Below, one piece after another: positions 35,931 to 50,125 of a stretch of DNA of 64,000 nucleotides (position 1 is its first letter; every line of letters starts with the position of its first letter). The DNA comes from Epiperipatus broadwayi (taxonomy: Eukaryota; Onychophora; Udeonychophora; Euonychophora; Peripatidae). Below the pieces are notes generated by a model. That model saw only the letters and a program-made list of their open reading frames with translations. It had not been told where the DNA came from and ran no database searches. A program made the translations under genes and the position numbers. The stretch spans positions 3,864,501 through 3,928,500 of the forward strand of contig JAQFVV010000072.1 of the NCBI GenBank assembly GCA_028023455.1, written 5' to 3'.

Positions 35931-38900
35931 GTCGCTGCTGATTTACGTATGTAAGCATAAGAAATGGTGAACGAGTGATGTTTTAGTGTTTTATATATAT
36001 ATATTAATAAAAAGATAAGTAAAAAATATAGATAGCAAAAGATATAGTATTAAGTATACCCTTCTGAAAATAAATATTTATCACTAATACATTAAAAGCA
36101 AATTTAAAGAAAATAAAAAAATAATAAAAAGAATAATTAAAATGTAATAAATAGCAGCTTGGGTCAGTATTTTTAGACACTCATTTCATTAGAAAACGCA
36201 CTTTTCCCAAGTTTTTAATAAAGACCTCAGGGAAAACAGCGAGTACTTCATAGAATGATATATTATTTTTATTCTAGTACAAAAAGAAGTAATGCATCAC
36301 ACAAAACAATAATTCAATCTTAAAACCTGTCAGCATTGACTTATTTTAATGGTTGATTTAGATATCAAACGGAACAATAAATTAAAATATAAACTTTTAA
36401 ACTCAAAATTAACTAAACTTTAAAAATGTAAACTACAAAAAAAAATACAATGAAAAAAACAACAACTTTATGTTAATATTGGTTATACCTGCTACATATG
36501 ATACTGACGTCATAAGTAATCAATATTTAAAACGTCAGCTTATGTTTTATTAACTGTGTAGGTTAAATTCTATTCATAAAGGTAATATAGCAAGTTATGA
36601 GATCGTCATTGATGAGTTTGACATTAATAGGCATTCTCTTAGTAATTAAGAATTAAGCAGTTATTTTCAATATGGACACTAGTGCCTTTTAGGAATGTTC
36701 CAAGCTTTCTGAGAAAGTATTAATCTCCAAATCAGCAATAGAGGGTATTTTTAGGATATTCAAAGAGGTGACAGGCTCCAAAAAAGACACTAGATATAAT
36801 GGAAACACATGGTAGCATTTTAATTATATGATTATGCAAAATTCTTATAAAATGTTATACTGTTATAAATAGCAGTGAATTTTCAAACACAATTTGATAA
36901 CTGTGATGTACATGTGTGCAAGCATGCAAGTGTATGCATTTAAAATGCAGCATGTGCAGTATAATCCTTTCATTCTTATGTCTTCATGAGCTGACCGGAT
37001 TTATATCAATCAGAAACTACAACAAACTTGTTTTAATCTTCCTGCCATTGAACTTTTATTTCATCTCAGTTAAGAAAAAATATATATAATCGGTTTCACT
37101 TCGATTTACATATTTATTTCATCAAAATATTGCAAGCGGAAATACATCATTAATTTCCCATGGCTCCATTGTGATAATGTAACGAATCTTTCAATAACAG
37201 CACCCTACTTGAGCATTACAATAAGAACTTACTTCAATTTTCCTTATATATTTATTATTAAACAATTTACAAATAAACTATGATTTACGTTGTTTAAATA
37301 ATGGCAAACTTAAGAAAATCAAAGAAGAAACAGATATTATTGGGTGGAATGTTTGGAATATATATATATTACAGGCACTAAAAACAAGCAATGACAAATG
37401 TGCTTCATTTGTGGGGAAATATTTTCAAATGAGACTGTGAAGCTTTCTTGCTTACCAAGATATTCAAAAAAAATTCATCAGAAAACATAGATAATAATGT
37501 CTTACTTTCAAAAACCATAACAAATTTGAGTATTAACCAACTATCAAAAATATTTTTGGTTGGCTTTTGCACAAAATAAATATGTTTGTGAACCTTTTAT
37601 AATAATCTTTTAATTCCCAATCCATAAAACCTCTACTCAATTAGTGAAGATTTAATTTTACTTACAGCTCAAAAGTGAATAAATAAAATGACCAAAAGTA
37701 CAAAAAATATGTACCATTTTACAAACAAATTAATTTATATTATGGATTATCCTAAAGAACATTTTAAGGTAATGAATATTTGCTGTTTGCATATACAATT
37801 TAACAAATAATTATCTGCAAAATAGTTGAAAATAAATACAAAAAGTGAATCTTTATTTGAAGTCGCTGAATATAATTTTAAAGACAAAGATATCTTCGTC
37901 AATTATTGATCTTTATGGGCACTTTATAGCTTACATAAAATAACTCATGCCAAATACTATTAGTGTTCACTGCATCATGCATTGCCAGCATAAAATTGTC
38001 CAAAGCATGGTGATCAGTGACACAATTTTTACTGACTGAGATTACTACAATAGCAAAAATCACCCCCACCCACCCTCAATGACTGGATTTTTTGAAAACT
38101 TTGTGCTTTGAGGAGTTTTTTTTTTTTTTTTGGAAACCCAATGAATAGTTTCAGTAATAACTTCAATAACAAGAAATGAATTTATAATTACAAGAGCAAA
38201 GAATATAACTATTATTAAAACAAAGTCTCAAATTTTGACATTATGTCAAAATTAAAATTTTTCAAATTCAACATAGAACAATAAGAATTATACCAGTTTC
38301 CAAATACAGTAAAGTTAAGTAGTTGAGGATACACTATAGATGGTAAGTGAATCTAAATTATACATAGACAAAAAAAAAAAATGAACGAAAAAACAATATT
38401 CAGTAAAGCCCAAAATTATATATTTTAAATATGTAAAAAAAAAAATTTAATGCAACCTGTTTATATTAATACTGGACATCCAAACTTTTATGTACCTGAT
38501 ATTGAAATTTTTAACACTGCTTTAAGATCTATGTTGTATTCTTGTAGAGCTTTTAAGACTATTTTGTTTCAAAATAATCAAATGCTTGATAGGTCATAAA
38601 ATGTTTGAGCCCTAGATGAAGAGGCTTGGTTGTGATCCATGGACTTTAACCTCTCTGCACTAAATCATGAAAGGCATTTTATTCATGATTTTATAAAAAA
38701 GAAATATGCAAATGAAATTGGGTATTTGTGAGATGCGCTAATTGTTAGAAGCTCTTCTCCTCATGTCTTTTTCTGACGTTAATCCAATTTTTCTAGCAAT
38801 ACCTTCATGTAAAGTAAATATCGTTCATGCTTTTCTTCATAAATCCATTATCATTAAATCCAAATAAAATATTCTCATTAGAATCAAATAATATTAAAAT

Positions 38901-41100
38901 ATTAGATTAGCATATTTGAGAAGACGCAGTTTGGAAATTTTTCGGTCTCTTAATTTACCAAGTATATTTCATTACAAAGTAAAACACTATACTTCTTTAC
39001 AATCAAAAAGACTAAATTTCCTTCACAGTTTTCCAATGATATATACATGAGCACCATTTCTGTATTGATAAAGTCATGATTCACTTTAAAATACAGGAAT
39101 CCATTATTTAGATCTACTATGATACATGAACACCATTCATCATCAATTGGAATATATAATGTATCTCTCAATTAGGTATTTTTAAAAATAACCTAAAGTA
39201 AATTTGTTATTGTTGAAAGACTACTGGAATAAGTGTTATCATATTCTTAACTTTCTTATATCATTCATTTACTCCATATTTCCCATCGTTAATATTCATC
39301 TCAGTAGACATACATACATATATATTCTAAAAGAAATGTAAAAGAAGAAAAGTTATTTCACACACATATGAACAATTCCTATGTATATGACACACACTAA
39401 AAGTGTATATAAGAAAGTACGAGTGTAATGTAAATTATATTCTTTAACTTTAAAGAAAGTTGTATACAGGTTAGTAATTTGAAGCTATCTTCGTTTTCTT
39501 TTAAAATTATTAAAAAGGATCTAAAAAGGGTGTGACTCAGAGGTAGGCCCAGAGACAAAGACAAATAGAAATGCTGTCAGGTGATGATTAGGACGCAAAG
39601 CAGTTGGTGGTCGTTGGAATGTCAAATCATACTAACCTACCTGGCCAGTTAAGATTGATAGTTGGACAAATTGCGAAAAAATTCAACAAGGAAAAACTGA
39701 TAAAGAACTGGTCTTAGCCACATCCTACTTTCACTCAACGGTGAGATTTTTCAAGAAATACTACAAGGCAAATTAATATATTTACATTTCTCCAATAAAT
39801 CAACTGTAAGAAATATTTTCATCCGGGAATTGAAACTATCTGCAAAATTATGAGCAAACCATCGATAAAATTATCAGAATTCTGCCGTTAGAATTTTTTA
39901 AAAAATCATAAAATCTAATAAACGTGTGTGTGTGTATTTTTGTGCATATATTAGTACAATAAGTATTACAACTTGATTTCTTACAAAAGCTAAAAATATA
40001 TGTGCGTGGGCTTTTCGATATTGTGGCAATGTATCTACCTTCCATACTTACGACTTTAGGTTTCAAAAAGACTTAGGATTTGTCTTTCAAAATAGATGGC
40101 CCATAAACAACCTAGCTAATCTTGTTATAATACAAATATCAAATGATGTATTGCTTGTGCCCATATGACAGAGTTGAATTATGATCTTAGGACTTTTAAT
40201 TTTCAATTATGTTTCTCTACCACTTCACTAAACTATGCAGTGAAACTTTCCAATAATCATCGGTAAAAAGGATATCCAACTATTTTTAACTATAGAATAA
40301 ACAAAGCTGCAAATACTCAAATACTCACGACCTAGCAAAAGGCAAGTCCGATAATAATTCTGTCTCTCCTGTTTCATAAGAAGAGAGCTCATGATTTACT
40401 CTGCAGTATATTATTTTATGACTATGTATCTTTTTGCTGACCTAATAAAGTACTTTTTTCAAAACTCCACTATTTTTAATAGATAAAGTAGTCGAAATAA
40501 GTTCATTTTCGGGAGTTCGTAAAAAATCGGAACATCAGAAATGTTATGAGTGAATCGGTATGTATGGCACTCTGTTCTCTTTAGAAAGAAGTAAACATTT
40601 CACAACACCTATCAAAATTTTAGCATTTCAACCTAGTAATCATATTGTAATTAAAAATAATAATAACTTTTAAAAGAATTCTTTTTTTTTTTTATAAGCA
40701 AAAAAAAAAATAGTAAATTTTTTTAAAAAAAATAATAATAGTAAAAATATAAACAATAAAAAATAAATTAAGTTATTACTACAATAGCTTGAAAATTACA
40801 ATGTAATATTTGTTTTACAATTTGACTTACAAACGACAAATTTTCTACACTCATAACTTTGACATTATCGATTTCTGATAAATACATTAATAATTATTAC
40901 GAATTATTTATTAGTCTAGATATTATCATCTCAGATAAAAACTTTAAATTCAATTAAAGATTAATAAATATATTATTTGTCTTTAAAATAAAATGTGATA
41001 TAATATAACATACCAAGCAAGTTAAAATATATTGAATAAAATTAATTATGTGAGCATCAAATAAATTCATGCAATAGTTACTACCACAAATTCAAAGTAC
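35931..41100. other. AT-rich stretch, no gene recognised
   Basis: Scattered A/T runs and short AT dinucleotide arrays only. Frames at 38,950-39,171 and 39,848-40,066 have no recognisable family signature or exon context. Confidence 0.5.
40825..40935. repeat. Interspersed repeat, low similarity to 58.3 and 58.6 kb
   Basis: The phrase CACTCATAACTTTGACAT followed by TACATTAATAATTATTACG resembles segments at 58,328-58,440 and 58,636-58,735. It is an old repeat of unknown type. Confidence 0.4.
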
Positions 41101-41126
41101 TGACCAATTCACACAATCTTTTAACA

Positions 41127-41380
41127 CAGCATTTCCCGACTGTGTTCTGTGGAACACTGGTGTTCACCAAGAAAAAAAAAATCTGGTAAATTAGTAGCCT
41201 TGTATGTGTTTTAAACATGTGAGTTGTATTATAACTTAAAATTTTAGAATAAGTGTTTATTTTGCTTTTTAATTCTTATACTTATTTATGTCATTTGTTA
41301 TTAAAATTGAAAAATCCAAATCCAGCTTTCTATTACAAAAATCAAAGTGTTCCTTGATAAAGTAAGTTTGGGAAACTTTG
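41127..41380. mobile_element. hAT-like MITE candidate
   Basis: The ends are imperfect inverted repeats beginning CAGCATTTCCCGAC and finishing GTTTGGGAAACTTTG, the usual look of short hAT-derived elements. The 8-bp flanks TTTTAACA and CCCTAACA agree at five of eight positions, consistent with an old 8-bp duplication. The interior is non-coding. Confidence 0.55.
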
Positions 41381-41735
41381 CCCTAACATAATACTTTGGA
41401 TATTTCCTGTGAATTACCTAGCAGAAAATATGTAAAAATATTAAGGCGATCAAAGTTACCGCTAAGTCAAGACATAGTTTTATCATTCTAACACACACCT
41501 CAAATCAAATTTCCTTTAGGGATATTAATCTAAAAAATCTTTCAACCAATCAAATTGTTGGGATTTAAAAACTGATCTTCCAATCCAACTTAGTTACTCT
41601 TGTTTACCTATGTTATGAAGCTATAACCAATGTAATTCGCATACGAGTGTTCAATTGGCGCATATAAAAAGCAAGATAAAACCAAGAATGAATCTATCTC
41701 AAAGTTGAAATCCCTACAGAATTTTTAACATAATG

Positions 41736-41988
41736 ATAGTATATACAAGCACTTTAACACACTGGGTAAAGAAGCTGTTAGTGGTAACAAAAACAATCAA
41801 AGTAAATTAATGCAGGCTAGCGCTTTCGAGATTTTGTCCCTCATATTCATGGCCAAAACAGATTTTAAATCGTTGTTGTGATATTGATAAATGATAGTGT
41901 ATGTAAATGCGTATGTAAATTAACTTGTCCATTTTCTTACCACTAACAGCTTCTTCACCCAGCTTGTCAAAGTGCTTGTATATACTAT
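41736..41988. mobile_element. MITE with 54-bp terminal inverted repeats
   Basis: The left end ATAGTATATACAAGCACTTT and its continuation through GAAGCTGTTAGTGGTAA are repeated as the complement at 41934-41988. The 253-bp element is non-coding. A central phrase GCGCTTTCGAGATTTTGTCC lies at about 41,820. Target-site duplication not resolved. Confidence 0.7.
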
Positions 41989-42275
41989 TACATTTATTGG
42001 AGAAGTATACTAAATTATTTTTACAAACATAATGATTATGAATGGTTAGCTGGTTTTAAAAAAGTCCCTATGCTAAATAAAAGAATTATTAGTAATTTGA
42101 AATGATATAAATGCGGCAACAAAAATTATTTTATTATTAAACAAATTATTTTTGTTTATTTAATATATTTGTAGACAGTTTTCAGTAGTTTATATATTTA
42201 TTTTCTCCTCAACAGCTACAATGAATAAATAATATAAGATTACCTTCTAAAGTTTGATAATATTTTGTAATTCAT

Positions 42276-42545
42276 TATCATCATTGTCAACCATTAACAA
42301 TCCACTGTAGGATGAAGGTCTCTTCAAGTTTAATCCATCATCTCCAGCCTTTCATTTTCACATCATCCCCACACATTTCCTTATTTCATCCATCCCACAT
42401 GTGGTCTCTTTCTAGGTCTTTTGCAATCTCTTGGAATCCAGTTTAAAACTTCAATTGTCCATCTATTACCATCTCTTCTAGCAAAATATCCAGCCCAACT
42501 TCATTTCAGTCTTAATTCCTTCACCAATGTCAGTAATCCCTTGAT
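42276..42545 (-). mobile_element. RTE-like LINE 3' end
   Basis: The minus strand carries the C-terminal region and a GAT-rich tail closely related to the 46.5 and 57 kb copies. Landmarks are CTTGGAATCCAGTTTAAAAC (plus-strand reading) for the Leu-Asn-Arg-Ile-Pro-Arg-like stretch, and CCCACATGTGGTCTCTTTCT. It is 5'-truncated and frameshifted. Confidence 0.75.
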
Positions 42546-43344
42546 TAATATCACTTATCAAAATGACTATTCTTATCCAACATCCTAGGTTAAATGATTC
42601 ACTTGACATATTTGCAAGCTGAAATCTATCAAAATTGGAGGTCCATTGACATAAGCAATGTGAGGAAAGTCTGTCATTCCTATGACAATACATTCACAGA
42701 AACATGCATTTGAATGTGACTTTATACTATAGTTAATTTTGTTTTCTCTAAAAAAAAATACTACAGCAATCAACACCAATGTGTTTTACATTGGATCAAA
42801 TGATAATTAAAGACATTCCATATATACATTAACATATTTTTTTATAAATATTATTTCACAGAACAAACACACATTACTAGGATATAAGCCAGATTCTAAA
42901 GAATCTATTTTAAATAAAACAGAAAATATGTCTACCATTTTGTTATATCAATACTAATCTATTTTGTCAGATAAAATATTTTCTATCTGACTTTCAGTTT
43001 GTTATGGTGTAAATAAATTAAGCATTGATACCCAAAAAGGCTAAAATTTCATATTTCAGTGTAACAAACCAAAGGGTCAGATAGAAGAAAATCTTTTACC
43101 AGACAAAATAGATTAACACTGATACAACAAAAAGGTAAGTGTATTTACAGATTTATTTAAAAAATAATTCTTAAGAATTTAGCTTATAATGTATTCTAGT
43201 AATGTGAAAAAGATTTACAATCCTAATAATATATATTTGATTAAACCATAAAATTATTAAAGGCTTATTCATTTTTCAATAACCCCTTCATTAAAAAAAA
43301 TAATTGTTGCAGCCACTGCTACAATGTTTCTTCGCCATATATAT

Positions 43345-44390
43345 ATAAGGGATTCAATCTCAGACTTTCAAGCTCCATACATCTATCCACTCCATCTTAT
43401 ACAACCAATACATATGACCACATAAATGTGAAAAACATAAATGAACCAGCACTCATCATTTGATCCAGATCATCATCACCCATATATATAAATAAAATCA
43501 GGGCTCCGTTTTATATTAAGATAGTAAATCTTTTTTACCATTAGTTTTCTTATTTATTGTTTTTATTGTAGAGCCACTGTACATTGTAAGCATGTAACCT
43601 ATAATAAAAAGAGGTTAAATGATATCCATATGTATCTTCTTAGTGTGAATAAAGTTGTTATTTGAAACTAAATGGGTAGACTTCAATCTTCTCCACTCCC
43701 TAAGTCTTCAGTCATCCATATCATTGAAAATCTAATGATGGTACACTCAAAATCCTGGTTGAGGTCAATATTATCGTCATACCCATATTGACTTTAAACT
43801 ATTCTGACCATTTAAATACACAGAAGAGGAATGGGCAGAAATACAGGTGAATATGTAATATTTAACTACAAGAATATTGCCTAGACTGAACTTAATGTAA
43901 TTAGAAGGGATTTGAACTCAGACTTTCAAGCTCCCTACATCTATATTACATCTTCAACCAATACACATGATCACATAATGTGAAAAAAGATAAATGATCT
44001 CAAATATATGCATTTCATGCTGAACCAGCACTCATCAGTTATATTTAAATGGATATATTAAGGTCCTAAACATGAGGAGTCAGAGTGACTTAAAGTCAAC
44101 ATGGGTATGACAATAATATTGGCATCAACAAGAGCTTTGACTGTTCCATCATCAAATTTTCAATGATATGGATGGCTGAAAAGTTGGAGAGTGGAGAAGA
44201 TTGAAGCCTATCCATTAAAGTTTGAAGAATTGCTATCTTAATATAAAATTGATTACTGATTATATATATGTGTATGTGAGAGAAATGATGATCTGGACCA
44301 ACTGATAAGTGTTTAGAATGAAATACATATATTGGAGAATATTTATCTTTTTTACATATATGTATTGGTTGTATAAGATGCAGTGGAAAA
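43345..44390. mobile_element. Family-1 repeats: direct, partial direct, inverted
   Basis: A direct copy (43345-43850, interrupted near 43,530-43,675) is followed by a partial direct copy (43905-44040) and then, without spacer, an inverted copy (44041-44390). Hammerhead remnants: 43,440-43,480 has lost the GAAA half; 44,000-44,040 has CTGATGA, stem II and GAAA but is cut inside stem I by the inversion; 44,284-44,340 has CTGATAA (a lost core G) and a collapsed stem II. The layout repeats that of the 29.6 kb block. I see no clear target-site duplication. Confidence 0.7.
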
Positions 44391-46530
44391 TATTAATGTT
44401 TATTAAACTTTGAAAAATGAAAAAAAAAAAAACTTTATAAGGAATTTTCTTTCCTTTGTAATAACTTTATCTCTGTAATTAGCAGATAAGTAGATCTATA
44501 GATCTAGTAATTTATTTCTTTTGTAAAAAAAAAAAAAAAGTAAGTAGATTAATTATAGACCAAAACTTAAGGTAAGTAAAAATTTTTGTTAATTTGATTT
44601 TGGTCAATCTGGTCACGTATTCAGAAATAGGTGGCTATAAAAAGTGTCTTTAATTAATGTTCTCTCTCTTTATGCTGGCATCTGACCTAGAAGGAAGCAA
44701 ATGTGTCAGTAGAAAAAAAGATTCAACCACTGCCATAAATGTTTTTGATTATTGAACCTATAGTACAAGCTCACTTGTAGTATACAAATATGGAAAATAA
44801 CAATTTCTATAAAAGAAGAGTTAACACAAACATGTAAAGCACAACATTTATAAATGCTGATCACATTTATTCACCAGAGATGGATTACCAATTGTTTAGA
44901 ACATCTTTGCTTGCTAAATGTGTTATGTAGTCTGAGAGGAGAGAAAATGGAAATTCATGTAAAAAAGGTAAACTCATAGCCAATCCTTTCTAAGAGACCA
45001 GACCAGCAAACACATGCAGAATTATTATAGTACATGTGTGTATTGTGGAAAAGACAATATATAAACCAGGAAAATGAAGTGGTGCTATTGTAGAGGAATC
45101 AATCAGCAACCCTTAATCATGGAAGAGAATGGTAAAACCAAAATTATGGCAAGTATGCAAAGTGATCTTGAATACGTGTGTGCACATATCAACATTTAGA
45201 GGGGGAAAATGAACATACTTTGAACTATAAACTGAAGTGACTTTCAAACCAGAGGTGAGAATATGCTAATTTTCTTTAATTCAATAATTGTATGAAGATT
45301 TTTTATTATTATTAATGTTTGACGTGGTTTTTTATTTTTAAAGTGATTTTAGATATTTCATTTTTGTTTGGGATCATGTATTTTAAGTAATTATTGTAAG
45401 TTTCTGTGTAATAATGAAAATGTTTTTTTTTTATTTCTAGAAGTAAATGGGATATTTGAAATACTTTTGTAATATTATTATTAAATTATTAACTTTATTA
45501 TAATCTCTATCTTCTTATTCATAGCAGCTTGTTAAAATATTCTTAACATATTATAAATGTGTGTGTGATCTATATAACTAATGTTGAAAGCTAGTATTTA
45601 CAGTTAAATACTGATTTAGAAATTAAGAATCATAATAAGGGTTAAGTTATCATGTGATAATGGAATACCATAGGAATAAAAAATGGCTGGCACTCATTGA
45701 TTACAAATAATTCCTTATTTTGTGATCCATTTGTTAACTGCTGATAAAGTAAAAATAAACATACAATTAAGGTCATTAAAATTATGCATAGTTGTAAAAG
45801 AGATTATTAGTCTAATAAATTGTACCTTTGAACATCATAACTAGATAGTATGCATGGAATGGGTAACAACCAAATACCCATGAGCTGACTGGTATAGATA
45901 TATGGTGATATACCTATATATTAATGGTTACTCAATATGCGATTGGTACAATATATAAGGGGAATCTTAAATATGCAGCCTGTGATGAATCTAATAATTC
46001 TGCCAACATAATTCTTGTGCAATAGAGCACCTTAGAAATTTTTTTTTTCTAACCAAAAATTGCACCAGGATATTCTGCTTAATAATAAGTTGTCATTAGC
46101 TCAACCACTACAGGTATCATGATAGAACAGTAAGCAGTTTTGATTTAGAATGCTTGGAAATTGTTTTTGAAGCAGCCAACCCATAGCCAATGTAGATGAT
46201 TATCTAATATCAGCTGGGTAATGGTGTGTAACTGATCAAATCTTTTCCATTTACAGTATATTTCTCATTAGCTTATCATTTTACATTACCTGCTATTTAT
46301 AATCATATTTAATTTCACATTGCTTGCAACTTTACCAAAACCATTCTTTTTTATATATTGTATTTGTCAGCATATGGGACACCCCACCCCCAAAAAATAT
46401 ATCTAAAATATGAGGTGCATTATATGCAATGGTAATCAAAATTATGAGTTGAAATTTCAGTCAGTCTAAAACTTCTAGTTTATAAATATTTTATTGCATT
46501 TTGTCCTTTTGGAAACAAAAAAATGTTATA
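44391..46530. other. AT-rich stretch, no gene recognised
   Basis: No coding or repeat signal is supported beyond simple runs. Confidence 0.45.
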
Positions 46531-46534
46531 TAAA

Positions 46535-46964
46535 CATGAATGTAAGTGTTTTGCCAGTTCTTACTTATGGATCTGAGACTTGGACACTTACTAGAAGAGC
46601 AATACAGAGACTTCAGATTACTCAAAGAAGTATATGAGAGATGCATGTTGGGAGTAACAAGAAGAGATAAAAACGCAATGTATGGGCAAGAGAACAAACA
46701 GGTATTACTGATCTCATTGAAAAACTTAAAAGACTGAAGTGGAGTTGGGATGGACATATTGTTAGAAGAGGTGATAATAGATGGCCAATTGAAATTTTAA
46801 ACTGGATTCCAAGAGATTGTAAAAGACCCAGAAAGAGACCACATGTGAGATGGATGGATGAAATAAGAAAGTGTGCAGGTGTGAGGTGGAGAAGAGCAAC
46901 TAAAGATTTAAAAAAATGGATTGAACTTGAAGAGACCTTCATCCTGCAATGGATTGATAATGGT

Positions 46965-46965
<1 letters not shown>
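46535..46965 (+). mobile_element. RTE-like LINE C-terminal fragment
   Basis: It encodes, in shifting frames, the segment after the RT domain: Val-Leu-Thr-Tyr-Gly-Ser-Glu-Thr-Trp-Thr, then Glu-Arg-Cys-Met-Leu-Gly-Val-Thr-Arg-Arg-Asp, a Trp-Asp-Gly-His (normally Trp-Ala-Gly-His) region, and Lys-Arg-Pro-Arg-Lys-Arg-Pro-His-Val-Arg-Trp-Met-Asp. The stop codon TGA falls in the first GAT units of the tail, so there is essentially no 3' UTR. This is the RTE style of ending. It is 5'-truncated and dead. Confidence 0.85.

Positions 46966-47008
<43 letters not shown>
46963..47008 (+). repeat. (GAT)n tail of RTE-like element
   Basis: About 15 GAT units follow the stop codon directly. It also makes a spurious poly-Met frame. 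Other RTE-like fragments here have the same but shorter tail. Confidence 0.9.
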
Positions 47009-47009
<1 letters not shown>

Positions 47010-47010
<1 letters not shown>

Positions 47011-48456
47011 GCTATATATAGCTACCCAACGTAGACATGCTAATATGCATATAGTCATAATCATATCAATATCAAAGCAAAACATTCAAAAAACATTTTT
47101 AAAAAATTATTTTAAAATTAAATGGTTAAAATATATATATATATAAAGTTCTCTCATCCGCAAGATAAATAACATACCGTTAAGAAAAGAGCTAATCTTC
47201 AAAGTGTTAAGCTCTGGAGATGAATTTCTGGGTTTTGAAGATGAAGATTAAAAGGTACTTAACTACAGTGTTTTCTAGTTATATTTCTTGTAGACATAAA
47301 TAACTATAAAATTAATAAAGTAAATCATTATGAAAATTCATGAAAAAATGTAGAAAAAAATTTTTTTCTCTCTTAAAAATGTATATAAAGGCGGAGGGGT
47401 GTCTTATACACAGCGGCATCCTATATGCCGGTGAATACGGTATATATTTTTAAATGTATTAACCTAATTATAAATTATTTATATAAAAAATTGCATATAT
47501 CTAAATAAATCAACATATTTATATTATATTTCAAACCGGACAAAAAAAATTTGCTTCTCGTAAAACGTGCTACTGCATCTTAATAATGTATGTGGTCATT
47601 AAACTTACAATATAGTTATTAAATTGAGATGTTAGACAATTATTTAAAGATTATCATTTTGTAACAGTACTCAGTTTACTAGTTGGTTCACCAGCCTTCC
47701 GATAAAAAACTTTTATAGCAGTCAAATATTATAAACAAACATTTATTAAATAACATTCAAATTTCTTAATATTTATTGTTAACGAATATTAAAGCACTGT
47801 ATTTTTTGTTTTCTGCTGCTTTTATGACTCCTTTTATAGATATGGATAATGATCCATCCCACCAAACATTGTTGAAACACATGAATAAAAATATCCGAAA
47901 AAGACAAATGCCCTCTTCTTTCAGATATATACTTCATGTCCTGATAACAATCTCATATATCATTTGTTCACTATCAGATTATTATAATGTGACTTGTATC
48001 AAAAATTTCTGCACTCAGATCTTCAACCCATCCACTTTAGATACATGCATTAATGATTAGTATTAATAATCATTTATTAAACTAGAGATTACTATATCAA
48101 TTCTAGCACAGATATAAACTTTAAACCCAAATAAATGTTTGTTTTTTTTTTAAAAATTAAATGTAAACACATAGTATTATTTTAATCAAAATTCATTCCT
48201 ATTTTTCCATGTGTATTATCAGTTTTAGATATATCCTATCTTAAAAGGGTAAAAGCCCATAGATGCACATTTCATTCTGAACCAATACTCTACATCACAT
48301 TCCCTAACATATGTTGATACTTGTGTAATTAGACCTGCTACCTGTGTTTGCGTAGCAGAATGTTGTACCTTTCTCCAGTGAGTGGCAGTATTTACAATGG
48401 TCTACCTTAGTTGCGACTTTTTAATACAGCAATCTACCATGCAAACACTTTCCCCT

Positions 48457-48517
<61 letters not shown>

Positions 48518-49110
48518 TTGGAGAAAAATACAGCATTCTGCCATTGCAGGTCTAATACATCAGTACTAATATGACGTTATAATTTGTTTATTATTTATTA
48601 GTATCAAAGTATAACAATTTGATTTACAAGTATCAGCAAAATTTTGATATAGTATAATATTTCTTTTATAATGTATACCATTAGCATATTCAGCAACTGA
48701 AGATATATATATTCTCAACAGTCAGAATTTTAATAATATTCAAACCAAATATTTTTACTGATAATACGTTTAATAATTTAAAATGTTTATTTTATATACA
48801 TTATTTATATATTTTTTAATTGTTTAACAGTACCATTCAAAAAAATAGATAACACAATTTCTGCTTTAAGCTCAATTTATTTTTCTATTATTTAATAAAA
48901 ATTGTTTAGACACATTCAAACCAAATACCATACCTTGAAATATTTACTTACAACTATTTCATAATGGTAAAACATCTTTTTAATAAACGGCAATAAGTTA
49001 AAGGCCTCTCCAAAATGAATGTACTGCTCACCAGGCCTATTCTTGTTTTACTTTCTACATAAGAATAACTAAATACCAATTGGATAGTTATATGGATTAA
49101 TATAAATTGG
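47010..49110. other. AT-rich stretch with CA microsatellite
   Basis: (CA)n lies at 48,457-48,512, about 28 units. A diverged trace of family-1 hammerhead sequence (plus-strand ATTTCATTCTGAACCAATACTC) lies near 48,267-48,290. A 94-codon frame at 47,776-48,060 has no recognisable motif and I do not call it a gene. Confidence 0.5.
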
Positions 49111-49114
49111 CAAT

Positions 49115-50125
49115 CTTGAAGCCCAGATGCAGAGAAATATATTGAAAAAGATAATTAAAAAAAAGAATTGGGATACACTTTGTGGACCTGGAAAAAATAT
49201 TTGATAGAGTACTTATGACCATCTTAAAAAGTAAAGGAAGTATTTTGGAAAGAGAGAAGATTGGTTTGGAATATGTATATTGGACAAAGGATAAGAATTA
49301 GACTGAAGAATAATGAAACCTATGAAGTGAGTATGGAAAGAAGAGTTAGGCAAGATTGCAATATGTAACCTGTTCTTTTTAATATTTATTTAGAAAATAT
49401 AGGAGAAAATGTTGGAGGTAGAATAATAAAATATTTGTAGATGGCTCTTTTAGTTGAGGATGAGAAAATGTATGGAATGAAGATTAATGTTGAGAAGACA
49501 AAGTGTTTATGGATAGGGAACAATGCAAAAATACTGCAAATTGAAATCAAGATGGCATACTTCAATAGGTAAAGGGATTTAGATATTTGGGTAATTGGTT
49601 GAATGAGGATGGAAGAAGTGAAGATGAAGTTAAAAGAAGAATAGCAATGGCAAAGGAGGTATTTATTAAAAGAAATAAAATATTTTGTGGACCTTTGAAG
49701 AGAAAATTATAGAAAAGATTAATTAAGCACTACGTGTGAAGTGTACCAGTGTATGGCTGTGAAATATGGACAGTGAATAATAAAATTAGAAATAGATTGG
49801 AAGCCTTTGCGATGTGGACATCAAGAAGAATGGAGGGATCACTTGAATGAATAAAATAACAAATGAAAGTTTTGAAAATAGTAAATGAAAAAAGAAAATT
49901 GTCTGAGGAAATTAGAAAAAGAAACTATAGTTTGATGAAAGATATTTTGGAGAGAATGGTGAGTGAAAGCAGGAAAAAAGAACAGAAAAGATTGACATTA
50001 TCAGAAGATATGAGATGGGAAGGGTTATGTGGAATTGAAGAGCTGGGTAATGAAGAGAATGGAGTAAAAAATAAACAAATTGATGACTTGACTCTCTCTT
50101 TAATACTTCAATTGAATCTCTCATG
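49115..50125 (+). mobile_element. Second LINE family, RT region, decayed copy 1
   Basis: Fragments in several frames give Phe-Val-Asp-Leu-Glu-Lys-Ile-Phe-Asp-Arg-Val near 49,180, which is the RT motif A region with its aspartate. They also give Phe-Arg-Tyr-Leu-Gly-Asn-Trp-Leu near 49,580, Tyr-Gly-Cys-Glu-Ile-Trp-Thr near 49,755, and Arg-Leu-Glu-Ala-Phe-Ala-Met-Trp near 49,795. This is a non-LTR retrotransposon of a different lineage from the GAT-tailed elements. It has many stops and frameshifts. Confidence 0.75.

Noticed and set aside
46964-47146. Poly-methionine open frame
   Set aside because: It is the GAT tail of the RTE-like element read in one frame.
47776-48060. 94-codon open frame, a possible exon or small gene
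   Set aside because: No domain, no supported splice context, and the length is expected by chance in AT-rich DNA.
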